A DNA stretch of 64,000 nucleotides, from NCBI RefSeq assembly GCF_001949145.1, contig NW_019091601.1, forward strand, positions 136,808 through 200,807, written 5' to 3'. The position numbers and the translations under genes were made by a program. Positions 1 through 11,062 of this stretch are shown in pieces; position 1 is the first letter of the stretch, and every line of letters starts with the position of its first letter. Below the pieces are notes generated by a model that saw only the letters and a list, made by a program, of their open reading frames with translations, made no database searches and was not told where the DNA came from. Source of the stretch: Acanthaster planci. Taxonomy: Eukaryota > Echinodermata > Asteroidea > Valvatida > Acanthasteridae.

Positions 1-189
1 TGATGATATTGTTGAACTAATGTCTCAGAAATCAATATTCAGGTGGACTTTATCAAAACGTTTCTTTAAATGTGTTGTACAAGGATAGTGACGGTCAACT
101 GCCTAAGAAAGCATCATTGCAATAGCCGTCACATATTCTAATATGAAATATTCTAATCAGAAATACTGATAATTGGGAGCGTGGAGTCA

Positions 190-300
190 AATGGATCCGT
201 CAGACCTTGGTAGCAGAAAGAGTTATTGGCATGGGTGTAAATTCCAGGGAACATATCCCCAAAGGGTAAGTCGATAATACCTCAGTGAGAGGTATCCCAG
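190..300 (+). promoter_or_regulatory. Conserved upstream block, possible noncoding exon
   Basis: A block of about 110 bases lies about 1.1 kb upstream of the receptor start and is kept in the flanks of two other family copies (18275-18385 and 27235-27345, opposite strand). All three end in a splice-donor-like AAGG|GTAAG context (GT at 266-267 here), followed by a small inverted repeat ATACCTC...GAGGTAT. Small indels between copies are not multiples of three, which argues against coding. A 5' untranslated exon or a regulatory element is the likeliest reading. Confidence 0.45.
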
Positions 301-862
301 GATTCATTGCCAATCGAAAAACACATTAAGTAATTGGGCACGCATTTTTGGTTCATGGTCATTACGATACATGATCGGAGAAAAAAGAATGGGCCCAAAA
401 AAATTCAATTTAATTTAGAGAGCTAGGGGTTGGCAGAGGGACACCAATGACAGTTTCAAGTGGTTTCCGGCCAGTCTCCTCCCTTCAACAGGAACACCTC
501 ACGGGTTATCGACCACTCACCAACACAGATTTACGCCACTTGTTATTCTTGGAAAGATAATCGTGCTCTGTCATGTCTCCAGAGCTCGCTGCCTCTGTCA
601 CTTCAATGTGACATTCAGATAAGCATTCATTAAAATTGACATCGGTCCTACACTATGCACTTGTTGGTCATTATAATTCTTCGGTTGATTGACAAATACG
701 AGCGGAGCACTTAAGTTACAGCCAGACAATCTGTCACCATCGCTTTCGTTCTGCATCTTTCAAGTCGTACACGTATTGCAAGTTGACATTAATTAACCAC
801 GCTATTAGATATGAAAGTTAACAGGTTGCTCTAACCCACGGAAAATTGTAGAGACTAATGAG

Positions 863-870
863 TATAAAAG
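863..870 (+). promoter_or_regulatory. TATA box, receptor gene 1
   Basis: TATAAAAG lies about 510 bases before the receptor start codon. The same position in the two duplicated copies reads TATAAATGG (17842-17850, minus) and TATAAGAGG (26629-26637, minus), with the flanking GGAGAAC...GAT also kept. Conservation across copies supports a real core promoter, though transcription was not observed. Confidence 0.5.
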
Positions 871-1374
871 GAGAACAGATTATTCCAAATAACCAGCAAA
901 TGCTCATGTCTGAGACTCCTTGTCTGCCTTTAAGAAAGAGGATAACCACTGCCTACTGAAAACAATCTTCAGTTTCTGGGATGATCAAGCAACATCGATG
1001 TTGATCGTTACTAACACGTCAATTCTGCCCGATTTTGAAATGCTGAACTAGGATTTAATTGATACTTCTACTTACGAAAAACCTGCATCATACGGATATC
1101 TGCACATATGCTGTGTACTACAAAGTGGAAAAAAAACTGACTTGAGGGAGACTGTGAATTAAATTAGCTTCCATTTAATTCTGACTTCCACATGTACACT
1201 TCCTTCAATCCGCGGGATGCAACCTACCGTTGAAGAATACCGTGAACACAGGATGCTGTATAAGCCAAAGATCGAAAATCTCATTTCACAACGTCAACTG
1301 AGAGTGTGTCTCTCTTCCTGTTGGACCTTTCGACACCCAACTATTTGTAGAAATTGTCAATAAAAATCTCTGCA

Positions 1375-2397
1375 ATGAATGCCACGCATGGACAAAGTGA
1401 ACACGAGGGCTCAACAGTGGGTAAGTGGATTTGTCTGATCATGGTAGTGGAAGGAGTCGTCGGTGTCGTAGGAAACCTCTTGGTGTGTTTCGTCATTCTA
1501 CGCGTGAAATTCCTACGTAATAGGACCAACTTTCTTCTGGTGAATTTGGCAATGGCCGACATGCTGCTGTGTCTGTACTCGGTCTTTTTCCGCCTGTTTG
1601 TTCATGAAAGCTGTGCATTAATTGGTTTTGTTCCTGCAAGCGTTGGTGGCAAAGAACTTTTCTGTCGACTATTCCCATCTCGGTTCATTGGCTGGGCTTT
1701 GGCTTACGCATCAGCTTACAGCCTCTGTGTGGTAACATTAGAAAGGTATGTCGCTATAGTGCATCCATTACAATATGAAAGGAAACTCACAGCTACGAGG
1801 ATGAAATTTCTTATTGCTCTGATGTGGATTACATCATTTCTTTTTCCCACCCCTCTTCTTTTCACAAGAGAATCCAGCAAGGATCTTGACAAGGCGTGCT
1901 CAGAAATCAAATTCTCAGACCAGACATTTTCAGTTTCTGTTGGTGTATTTTCATTTCTCTTTTGCTTTCTAATACCCATAACATCGATGAGTTTGGCCTA
2001 CTACAAGATGCAAGTCACTCTCAAAAGACAAGCAAAAGCTCTCAACCTGCAGCATGCAAGGGCAGCAGCCTACGATCTTGTGATTGCTAGACAGCGTCTG
2101 GTTAACATGCTGACAATTGTTTTTGGAGCTCTAATTTTACTGTTGACGCCAACTTACATGAATAGTGTCATTTGTCTGTATCCATCAGACAAGGCTCGTT
2201 TTGCCTTCTGTGGTTCAACAGCCAATATTTACGTGAGAGGAATCAGTAACGTGGCCTTCTATTTGAACTCCGTCATAAACCCAATAATCTATGAGTTTAA
2301 ATACAAGAAATTCAGGAAAGGGTTTCAGATAGCTTTTTGCAGCTGTTTTCAGAGGCGTGGTATTAATAGAGTTGACATTGATATGGTCCCATTGTAA
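1375..2397 (+). CDS. Class A (rhodopsin-like) orphan GPCR, copy 1
   Basis: Intronless gene for a 340-residue seven-transmembrane receptor of the plasma membrane, expected to couple to heterotrimeric G proteins. Seen directly: an N-terminal glycosylation site (Asn2 in MNAT), TM1 with Gly33-Asn34, TM2 with NLAMAD (Asp62), Cys97 before TM3, ERY at 123-125 in the DRY position, TM7 NPIIY at 302-306, and a Cys-Ser-Cys at 322-324 suited to palmitoylation. TM6 lacks the usual CWxP and has LLTP instead. The ATG at 1375 is chosen because every paralogue starts MNA(T/S)HGQ; the open frame upstream begins only with TTG. It is about 96% identical (14 differences counted) to the inverted copy at 16321-17343. 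The ligand is unknown. The overall look is of a peptide-type receptor, which is only an impression. Confidence 0.93.
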   Translation: MNATHGQSEHEGSTVGKWICLIMVVEGVVGVVGNLLVCFVILRVKFLRNRTNFLLVNLAMADMLLCLYSVFFRLFVHESCALIGFVPASVGGKELFCRLFPSRFIGWALAYASAYSLCVVTLERYVAIVHPLQYERKLTATRMKFLIALMWITSFLFPTPLLFTRESSKDLDKACSEIKFSDQTFSVSVGVFSFLFCFLIPITSMSLAYYKMQVTLKRQAKALNLQHARAAAYDLVIARQRLVNMLTIVFGALILLLTPTYMNSVICLYPSDKARFAFCGSTANIYVRGISNVAFYLNSVINPIIYEFKYKKFRKGFQIAFCSCFQRRGINRVDIDMVPL

Positions 2398-3744
2398 GTA
2401 CGTTAGGCCTACTTCTGAGTAATTAAATTCTTGAATCCCACGATTTATCTTGATATAGTGTAGAAATTTTAACAACGGCTTATTTTTACACACTTTAAGG
2501 TACTCGCTCATTGTCCAATAGGGAAACAGTTCAGAGTTTTCCCTTCGAAAAGTAAGTTTGTGCATGTATTTGTAGCTTTTTGACTTTTGTCACAGCAAAT
2601 TGGTAATTAAGAAAGAGGAGACAGATAAAAAGAACCGATAAAGAAGACCTTAGCCATTTCTCCTTCTTGAGCTAAGTCGTCACTCTTTTTGCGACTAAAA
2701 ACATAAAGTAAGCTAGCATCACAGAAGGAACTATGAAGGAACTACTTCACATTAATCCCGAATCGGGAGAACCGATAAAAAAGTATTCAGTCTCGACTGG
2801 GAAGTTATTTTTAAAAGGAAAAGGGTAAATTTCCTGGCTAAAACAAACTGATGCCGACACTTGATCATGCACATTTGCATGTCAACTTTTTGTAGTGACG
2901 TTTTTACTGTGATAAGTGCATTTAAAGTACTAATATACATGAAACTTAATGTTCTCTGTTGCATGTAATATTTTATCCCGCTTTAACAGTAACAGTGCAC
3001 CTAGCATGAATTAATTTTCTTAATTTGTACCAACTTAAATCTAAAAATCAACTGGACGTTAAAATTGTCTCATGCGTTATTTTTTAACGACCCCTCCCCA
3101 TCTCTCCGGATCCATCCTTGATGCATGCCGTACCTTGCGCATCTTGAAATCAACCAGGCTGGTGTTCTTGCTGATCATGTTAAATCAATGCACTGTACCG
3201 TTACAAAGAAACTTAAGGGGAGTAATTGTGAAGAGAAACAACGGAGATGTACTTCCGTCTCACAGCTTCAATTGCGGCTTCGTTCTCAAACCTACGTACG
3301 TTCATAACACTGTGTAATTGCTGTTGTCCGAGCACTAAGAAAAAGTTCACAATACTCGGATCATGATCATAACCATGATCACGGCTTACTAGTGCAGACG
3401 CCGAAAGACAAAAAATTGGCCTGATTGGAGATCAAATCGATTACTCAACCACTGATTATTTCGATCTGGTGCAGATTCATCCAACAAAAAAAACAGCAAT
3501 GGGGACTCTGTGAGCTACTCACAATCGTGTCTGGCAGAAAGCTTTCAATTGATCAATATACCCTAAAGCAAAGATTTTCCACGGGCTTCCACGAGCGACA
3601 TGAAATCCTTTAGTGGAGAAATATAATTAAACTTTGATAAATTTTGGAAGGAACCAATATCATGTATGCTCAAATATTAAAAGTGGGCCGTAGCTGAACA
3701 CGACAAACTCATTATACAAGTTATAGAAACAAATTATTGATGGG
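2398..3744. other. 3' flank of receptor copy 1, no gene seen
   Basis: Noncoding flank shared with the right duplication arm, except for an arm-specific stretch at about 2690-3050. Short open frames here (for example 3072-3317) have no recognisable domain and no counterpart frame in the other arm, so I do not call them genes. Confidence 0.6.
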
Positions 3745-5400
3745 TTTATATGGATGGGAGTACACGTAATCTACAGCTGGTATGACAGCATTGTCAGCAT
3801 CAACACCTTCTTGTGACTCCAACACATGATCAATATAAACAAATCTTGTTTTTCCATTGTCATACATGTGTACTAGATATGTACGAAGGCCACACACTTT
3901 GGTTACTTTTCCTGGAAGCCACTTGATTGGACCACCGACATTGCTCTTGACTCTTACTTTCTGAGCAAGTTCAAGAACTCGTTTCTTAACTCTACTCTAA
4001 GTCTCGCTTTTTCGGATCTAGCATCTGCTAAACGAGCGCTCTTTTTACTGTTTGAACAGTGCGTTCTGCAGCCCCATTGGAGGCTGGTGGTAGGGTGTCA
4101 CACGTTTGTGCCATATTCCATTTTTACTCATAAATTCCTGAAATTCTGAGGAGGAAAATTGAGCACCGTTATCAGATACAATTTCCCCTGGCAGTCCATA
4201 TGCACTGAACAATCTTTGATACTAGTGTTTGCTTGTTATTGTAGTAGTCCTGGGGTAAACTTTGACCCAATTTGAGTGACTGTCTGTGACCTGTGATCAA
4301 GACCTGGCCATCAGAGATAACTACGGGCAAATGCATTCATATTATACGACAAATTCCCAGGTGTTGTTCATGTAGGTCATTCATACAAATATTTGTGAAA
4401 TTTCTTAACACCAAAGATAAGCACCAATGCCTCACGTTCAATCTGGGTATAGTTTCTTTGATTCTTTGTTAATGTGCTTGATGCAAAAGCAACAGGCCGC
4501 TCATCACCCTTTAGCATAACATGCGAAATTACCGCTCCAACTCCATAATCTGACGAATCGCATATACCAGCCGGAGTTCCATGTCAACATCATAATGAAC
4601 AAGCAACGAGCTATTAACAACAACTTCTTACTTTCTAAGAAAACGTCTTCACATGCATTCGTCCAGTCCCATGTTGTATTTTTCTAAAGCAGAACATTCA
4701 GTGGATGAACAACCGGAGCCACATTTGGAAGAAATTTCCCGTAGTAATTCAGCAACCCAAGGTAAGATCGCAGCTCACTTGCATTTTTGGGACTGGGCGC
4801 TTGCACAATGGCCTCTAGTTTTTCCAAAGTTGAATGGAGCCCTTCACAGTCCAGCTTGTGACCTAGATACACCACAGAAGGTTTACAAAATTCACATTTC
4901 TGTGATTTGACCCTTGCACCATACTTTCCCAATACCTCACTTAACCTTTCAATGTGTTGACGCTCAGATGGAGCTGATCATCCAGATAAGACACTACGCT
5001 AGGAATGCCTTGTAGGATATCCATTACATTCTGAAAAATTCCATGAGCAGAAGACACTCCACATGGGAGTCAGTTAAACTGAAACAACCCCGCATGTGTG
5101 TTTATCACAAGATATTCTTTGGACTTATCATCCAACTCAAGTTGGAGGTATGCGTTAGTGAGATCGAGCGTTGAGAAAACCTTAACCCCCCGATGCAAAC
5201 AGGTCTTCAGCATTTGGCAAGGTATGGTGTGTTTCAGTGAGAACTTTATTTACCGACACCTTCTAGTCGCCACACAGGCACAACCACAATGGGTGATGCC
5301 CATTTACTCTTGTCAACCTTGGAGATGACTCCTGCACCTTGAAGACGATTCAGTTCTTGTTCAACCTCGTTCTATACCAAAACAAACGACTTCTGTTCGG
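3745..5400 (-). mobile_element. Ty3/Gypsy retroelement fossil (minus strand)
   Basis: Fossil of a Ty3/Gypsy element read on the minus strand. Recognisable parts in order are reverse transcriptase (VVYLGHKLDCEG and LRSYLGLLNYYGKFLPNV at 4684-4932), an RNase H region, and a shortened integrase core (SNGAAERTVQTVKRA, near 4050). No gag and no convincing LTRs are visible. It is broken in many places and truncated, so it looks old. It sits exactly where the homology between the duplication arms ends and faces a second Gypsy fossil head to head. Confidence 0.8.
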
Positions 5401-5404
5401 AGTA

Positions 5405-8150
5405 AGTTCCGCGAGTAAACAGTACATGATGGCAAAAGTGCTAGCAGGTCTCGAAGGAGAAAAATATCTCTGACGACATAATTATACAAGACCCTGACCA
5501 AAATACCCATGACAGTAGAGTGCTCGCAGTATTTCGCAGATTGCAGGAGTTAGGTCTTACCCTGAATGCCAAGAAGGGCCAATTTAACATGAGCCTGCTA
5601 ATATTCATGGGGATCCTGTTCAGAGAAGGGCATTGGTCCCACTCAAGAGCGCGTCAGAGGTGTATCTGAATTTAGAGAGAGAACGTGTCAGAGGTTCGGA
5701 GTTTTCTAGGCCTAGTTGGGTCCAGTAGCAGATTCATACCCAACTTCGCTACCCTGTCCGACCCGCGGCGCAAGCTGACCCGAAAAGGCATTCCGTTTCA
5801 ATTTAGGCCACACCAGAAAGCAGCCTTCAACGTGCTCAGGGAAAGCCTAGCGAAAACAAACAAACAAACCAACTCGTGTAATATGATAAAACAGCACCGA
5901 CAAAGGTGAGAGGTGACGCGAGCCCAGTCGGCATGGATGCCGTTCCGTTCCAAACCACGTGTCCATGTGCCCAAACCATGTGCCCAAATGGAAGACTGGG
6001 TACTACGCTTACAACCATACTACAAAGTTGTATATGTCCCCGGACGTGAGAATATTGCTGATGCCTTGTCACGCCTCTCAAGTAGCAAGGGCAACACAGA
6101 ACATGCCCATGGTGCAGATGAGTATGTTCGTTTCGTGGCCATATCTGCGACACCACGTGTCATGACCACGCGGCAAGTCGAAGCCTTGTCCGCCGACGAC
6201 GGATCGGAGAGCTCGCAAACGTAAGAGACGCAATTCGCACTGGTACGTTCGACAAATGTAAGGCGTACGCTCTGGTCGCACGAGAGCTATGTATTATAGG
6301 ACAGCTTGTTCTGAGTGGAACACGCATCGTCCTACTGCAGAAATTGAGTCAACAGACACTGGCGCTTGCTCACGAAGGGGCATCTTGGCATTGTCGGCAC
6401 CAAACAAAATCTCCGCACGAAAGTCTGGTGGCCAGCAGTGGACGAAGCAGCGGGAAAGTTCTGCAAGTTGTGTCACGGATACCAAATTCCATCGCGACCT
6501 GACCACCCCCCAACCACTAAGACCGACCCCACTCCCCGTTATCCGTGGCAAGATCTAGCAACTGACCTAGGCCTACTTTGGCCACTTCCGTCGGGACATT
6601 CCTAGTGTTGGTCCATTACTACAGCCGGTATAGTGAATATCAGATACTGAGCTCCACCACCACAGACAAAATCATTTACTCCCTGGAGGAGGCATTCAGC
6701 CGCCACGGCCAACCACTGATGACCCTTAAAGATCCGCAATTTCGCTCCCAAGAGTTTCGTGACTTTTGTGAGAACGGAATAACCCATGTAAAAGTAACAG
6801 CCGAGTGGGCTCAAGCAAACGGTGAGGTGGGCTGACAAAATAGACGAATCTGCATTGTGCAAGCTGCATGTCAGGATTGGAGAAAAGAACCGCCCAAATA
6901 CGTCGCAAACTACCGTGCAACCGAACACCCCACCGCCAGGAAAACTCCTGCTGAGCTGCTCTTCAACCGGAAAATCTGCGGCAAACTACCAACTATCAAG
7001 GCAGATAATCCATGGATAATCATACCGAATTGGAGGTTTGCGACCATGATGCTGAAAGAAAAGGGAAACCACACTGTATGCGGATACTCGCCGAAATGCA
7101 AAATACTCTGATGTGCAGATCGGCGACCAAGTCTTCGTAAGGCAGGAGCAAACTAACAAACTTTCTATTCCCTTCGCTCCCGACCCATTCACCGTCGTGA
7201 GTAAAACCGGCAACAGTGTGGTTGTTGCATCCCCAGAGGGAGTCCAGTACTCACGAAACACCAGCGATGCCCGGAAATTTATGCAGAGTGAAAGCGACAC
7301 AGGCACCAATACTGCCAGTGAGCCCATAGTGGACAGCGGTGGAGATACCACGGACCAGGCAACAATTCCCCCAGAGACTGTAACTGATAGCCTACTCCAC
7401 CCGCTGTGACCCCATCAGTTGTTACGGAGCTGCCCTGTCCACGTTTGGGGAGACCCAAGAGACAAAGTGGCATGCATCCGATGTGTAAGGACTGTATCTT
7501 CAACTGAACAGACTTTTTATAAGTTTGGTTTGTTAGGAAGCATGCATGTAGCACACTTTTGTTGTGTTATGAAACATACTTGTAGCATATTTATGCTTTA
7601 AACGAGACTTGTTTTTAAAGAAGCCTTCCCTAAACACAACAAAACGCAGTTGTCGCCTCATGCCCGAATCCATTTACTAGGTTTAGATTTTGGCCATGAT
7701 GCTTAATGAAGGAAAACATCTTCAATTTGTCCATAGTAAACTTAGCTACAATATGAGCCCACTGAGGCCAGACAAACGCACGCTCGTCATACTAGGGTTT
7801 ACAAACTGTCCTAAAATTCGATATTTCTGATTGGATTCAAAAGCTGAAATTTATGCTTTCAAGTTAATGTTGTGATTGTTAGGTTACGGAGATTGTTGTA
7901 ATTAATCTTTTGCCTGTTACTCGTTATCTAAGGAAACCGAAATTTCTTTTTTTTTTAAGGGAGGGATGTCATGTCTTTGCATGTACGTCACAGATGGACA
8001 GTCTATTATCGCATGTCAAAGGTCAGCTAGTGTATAGTTTAGGTGTGGGGAGCCATGTTGAATAAAGAAGTTGTGAGCCAAACTAAGCTGGAGCTGTTGT
8101 GATATTACTTGCTTGCTGTTTAAATACGGACGCCCTCGAAGAATATAACA
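5405..8150 (+). mobile_element. Ty3/Gypsy retroelement fossil (plus strand) with 3' LTR
   Basis: Second Ty3/Gypsy fossil, plus strand. Visible parts are the end of reverse transcriptase (VRSFLGLVGSSSRFIPNFA near 5690), an RNase H end (VPGRENIADALSRL near 6030-6075), the integrase zinc-binding region (GHLGIVGTKQNLRTKVWWPA near 6380), the integrase core (near 6600-6830) and an integrase C-terminal region to about 7400. A purine-rich tract near 7957-7966 precedes a likely 3' LTR. No 5' part, gag or 5' LTR is seen. It is broken in many places. It is distinct in sequence from its head-to-head neighbour. Confidence 0.82.
7967..8150 (+). repeat. Probable 3' LTR of the plus-strand Gypsy fossil
   Basis: It starts TGTCATG directly after a polypurine tract, ends TATAACA, and holds an AATAAA polyadenylation signal near 8062. 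At about 184 bp it is short but within the range of Gypsy LTRs. No partner LTR was found in the window, so the boundaries rest on the terminal TG...CA and the tract alone. Confidence 0.55.
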
Positions 8151-8360
8151 CTTGTGACCTGGCCTAAACAGGTACTACAACTTCTGATTCTATCTGACTT
8201 GTGACTGTACTATAACTCTGCATAGTTATCAACCTGTGGAAAAACAAAGTTTGCCACAGGAATTTGACAGTTAAGGTAGCTGGCCGGGGAGGGTTCCAAA
8301 AGTAACCCAGGTTCCAGTTAAGCTTCTTGCCATCATCAAAAAGGCACTTTGTTTTCTCAG

Positions 8361-8518
8361 TTTTTCTCCAACGCTATAGGCACATTGTGTCCCACCAGCG
8401 CAAGCTCAGCAATCCCCATCCCAACATTCTGGATGGGGATCAGTTGTACAAGTACACCTACCCGAGTGTGGTTGAGAAAAATGAGCTGGCCAAAAGGATC
8501 GGCACCACAGTGGACCAG
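8361..8518 (+). CDS. Candidate orphan exon, homeodomain-like end
   Basis: An open stretch lies between an acceptor-like TTTTCTCAG and a donor CAG|GT at 8519. It reads as ordinary protein: QRYRHIVSHQRKLSNPHPN, then YPSVVEKNELAKRIGTTVDQ. The second half resembles helices 1-2 of an atypical homeodomain (YPS..EK..LA...G.T..QV), and the split after Gln before an expected Val is a common intron position in homeobox genes. The recognition helix (WFxNxR) is not visible, and an assembly gap follows at 8791. It may be part of a gene broken up by the gap, or a chance similarity. A short candidate exon at 9966-10012 (after CCTTGCAG) could belong with it, but nothing proves this. Confidence 0.28.
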
Positions 8519-8790
8519 GTATGAAGTAGACCTAATCTGCTTCCTCCTTTCCATATCAGAGCTCTGGTTTTCCCATTCTAAGTAGCTGCAATGTCTGTGA
8601 GCAAAAACACTGTCTCCCAGAAGAAATATTTCACCACCGATTTTTGCCAAGCCGTTTGACTGACTATACTCATTTAGCTGTTTATGAAGCAGCTGTTGCC
8701 CTGTTCAAGGTTTTAAAAGAGCCAAAGTAAGGCAAATTCCATATCACGGACACATGTAGTTTTCAGAAAATTTGCTTAAAAATTTGGTAC

Positions 8791-9167
8791 NNNNNNNNNN
8801 NNNNNNNNNNNNNNNNNNNNNNNNNNNNNNNNNNNNNNNNNNNNNNNNNNNNNNNNNNNNNNNNNNNNNNNNNNNNNNNNNNNNNNNNNNNNNNNNNNNN
8901 NNNNNNNNNNNNNNNNNNNNNNNNNNNNNNNNNNNNNNNNNNNNNNNNNNNNNNNNNNNNNNNNNNNNNNNNNNNNNNNNNNNNNNNNNNNNNNNNNNNN
9001 NNNNNNNNNNNNNNNNNNNNNNNNNNNNNNNNNNNNNNNNNNNNNNNNNNNNNNNNNNNNNNNNNNNNNNNNNNNNNNNNNNNNNNNNNNNNNNNNNNNN
9101 NNNNNNNNNNNNNNNNNNNNNNNNNNNNNNNNNNNNNNNNNNNNNNNNNNNNNNNNNNNNNNNNNNN
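8791..9167. other. Assembly gap
   Basis: A run of 377 undetermined bases. Any exons following the candidate at 8361-8518 could be hidden here. Open frames drawn across it are artefacts. Confidence 0.99.
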
Positions 9168-10227
9168 CCGAGACCCTTCAACTTGTTTAATTTTAAATGT
9201 CGAGCAGTCAGTGAATTGTTGGAATTTTGTTTGCAGTGGTAGGGCCTGCTACTTATCATCATGTGGTAACAGGACCATGCACTACTTATCATTAGAAGCC
9301 TTTGTGTGAGCCAGTTCAATATGTGAAAAAGGACAGGACACTTGAAAACAATACACCCATAAGTGTATGTATGGCTACACTGATAAAGCTGAACTCATGC
9401 TCACGTTGCTGTTCCAGAATGGCAAGCAGCATGCTCCATTTGGGCCACGCGTTGTTGGAATACCGAACTGGCCTATTGCCTACTTACTTGAGAAACCCGC
9501 CCGTCATACACAATGTTAAGCTAATGACAAGTCAGGCCCCCCCCCAAAAAAATACCTTGTCTCTGGTCAGACTGATGATTTGATGCAGCGAAAGGTTTTT
9601 TTTTTCTCCTCCAGGGTTGCATTATGCGAAATACGTTGCCGAGTCATGGGACTAGACCAACTTTAATATTAAAAGCTGACAACAGACAACTTTGTCTCCT
9701 TAGTCTGCTATCATTGTTTGACATCAATCTCATTGGGATCTATCAGTCTGAGTAACAGATCGAGCTGCCCACAAAAATGTTCCGGCAGTCCGGCAATAGA
9801 GGGCTCTCTGTGGCAGCTCATGCAGAGAAAAGGAAAAAAAAATGACGTGCGTGCTTGAAATTGACACCTGTACTGACCAGAAACAAAAGACTTTTTTCGG
9901 CCTGAAGGATGTATTGTACTTGGACTTGAAAGAAACGATTTTTCTGATTGTATCTTCCCTTGCAGATCATGGATGACTTGATGGATGTGGAGAGATTAAC
10001 AACACACTTTTAAGTAGAGAGACTGATGAAGAATTGAAAACTCTGCACATGCGATACATGCAGATATCACCCCTGCCATAGAAATGTAATCCTTTGGAGG
10101 GAAACTGTTGTGAGCTTAGCCTTTTCCCATGTGTACCCTTATATCAGAGTGGCAATTGCTGTGCCACTGTAAAACACCGCATGTATGTGGTGCTTGCATG
10201 GCACAATGCATTTTATAAGTTAATTAT
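9168..10227. other. Intergenic, repeat fragment, no secure gene
   Basis: TACCGAACTGGC at 9461-9472 equals one end of the foldback element at 44600-44758, so a relic of that family ends here. Several acceptor-like CAG sites occur (9417, 9615, 9966), but the frames behind them are short. I could not assign any of them. Confidence 0.5.
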
Positions 10228-10800
10228 TGTGACGTGAAAGAGGGCGCTAGTCACTAGGCATGGTGCAGAGTTATAGATGGCGCTCTGCCCAGTGACAGAG
10301 GCAGATGTTAGGCACGCATAGCTGTGTGTTAAGCAAGCGCGGCGCATAGGCTCCGCCTTGTGCGTTGTGTGATAGGGCAACGGAAGTCACTGCTTGGTCA
10401 CGTGAGCGCAGGCGTGGTCAGAGCAGCGCGAATGCTATAAAAGGCGCGCGTAGGCTAGATCTAGTCGTCTTGATCAAGGACTGATCCTGCGGTAAGGGTC
10501 AAGAATCCTGTGCAAGGGTTAAAGTCACCTAGCCTAGTGTGATTGTGCCTAAGTCCGAGTGGTGCGTGTGTTGTTGAGGGGCTCGGTAGGTTGAGGGGTT
10601 GATTGGTGGTGCGGTATAGTTCCTGATAGGAGCTTGAGGTCGATGCAAGGGCCAGGGCGGATTGCTATCTCGTGACGTGAGTTGCGTGTAGCGCAGCCCT
10701 GACAATAAGCCCCGTAGACTTGATTAAGTCCCTGATTCGGCACTGGATGCCCACAATTAATTGTGGTGTTCGCTACTCTGGGTGAAGTCAGGTCACGTAT
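10228..10800 (+). mobile_element. Possible solo LTR fossil inside a receptor pseudogene
   Basis: A GC-rich block, unlike its AT-rich surroundings, begins TGTGACGTG and carries a TATA box (GCTATAAAAGGC near 10434) and an AATAA-type tract near 10705. It stops exactly where receptor homology begins on the minus strand. That pattern fits an LTR left alone inside an older receptor copy. No internal element sequence, primer-binding site or clean target duplication could be shown, so a host promoter is the alternative. Confidence 0.35.
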
Positions 10801-11062
10801 AATCACTTGGGATACCAAAAGTCGGCAGAGAAGTTCTCTTCTGCTAATGCTAGCTGGCACAAAGTCAACCAGTGTGTACATGTAGTTCTGAGGGTGCAGT
10901 TAAATGCAGCCAAGTTCACCAGCAATTAGGAAAGTCATGTTGTGTAGAAATTTGACGAGTGGAATGACAAAGCACAGCGAACACTCCTTCTGCCAGTGTG
11001 TGACAGACCCACTTGCCTCCTGTTGGCTCCCGATTGTTACAAGTTGTTCAGTTGAATTCATG
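10800..11062 (-). pseudogene. GPCR pseudogene fragment
   Basis: Remnant of the same receptor family. Reading the minus strand from a start-like MNST at 11062, family pieces follow in different frames: GKWVCHTLAEGV (N-terminus to TM1), VKFLHNMT (first intracellular loop) and VDFVPASISRRELLCRLL (before TM3). Most of TM1 and TM2 are deleted, and everything after the start of TM3 is missing, replaced by the LTR-like block. The loop sequence FLHNMT is closer to the 35-kb gene than to copies 1 and 2. This is host-gene decay, clearly not functional. Confidence 0.75.

Larger units (their letters stand above)
1..3745. repeat. Left arm of large inverted segmental duplication
   Basis: This whole stretch reappears in reverse orientation at about 14595-18560. 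Matches run from the first bases of the window (counterpart near 18555) through the receptor gene to the 'acccatcaata'-type end near 3738 (counterpart near 14600). The arm therefore extends beyond the left window edge. It holds one intact receptor gene. About 2690-3050 is present only in this arm, and the right arm has its own insertion at 15305-16300. The match is clear by eye but not perfect in the flanks, while the coding parts are nearly identical. A Gypsy fossil begins where the homology stops. Confidence 0.85.

Noticed and set aside
1354-1374. N-terminal extension of receptor copy 1 beginning with TTG (likewise 17344-17364 and, with GTG, 35563-35568)
   Set aside because: These are not ATG codons. 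All family members, including the pseudogene, align from MNA(T/S)HGQ, so the ATGs at 1375, 17343 and 35562 are used.
1716-1979. Antisense open frames within the receptor genes (also 2215-2565, 16739-17002, 35033-35438)
   Set aside because: Shadow frames of conserved coding sequence. They have no domain and no own promoter.
8744-9319. Long open frames across the undetermined bases
   Set aside because: They exist only because gap bases are read as unknown residues.
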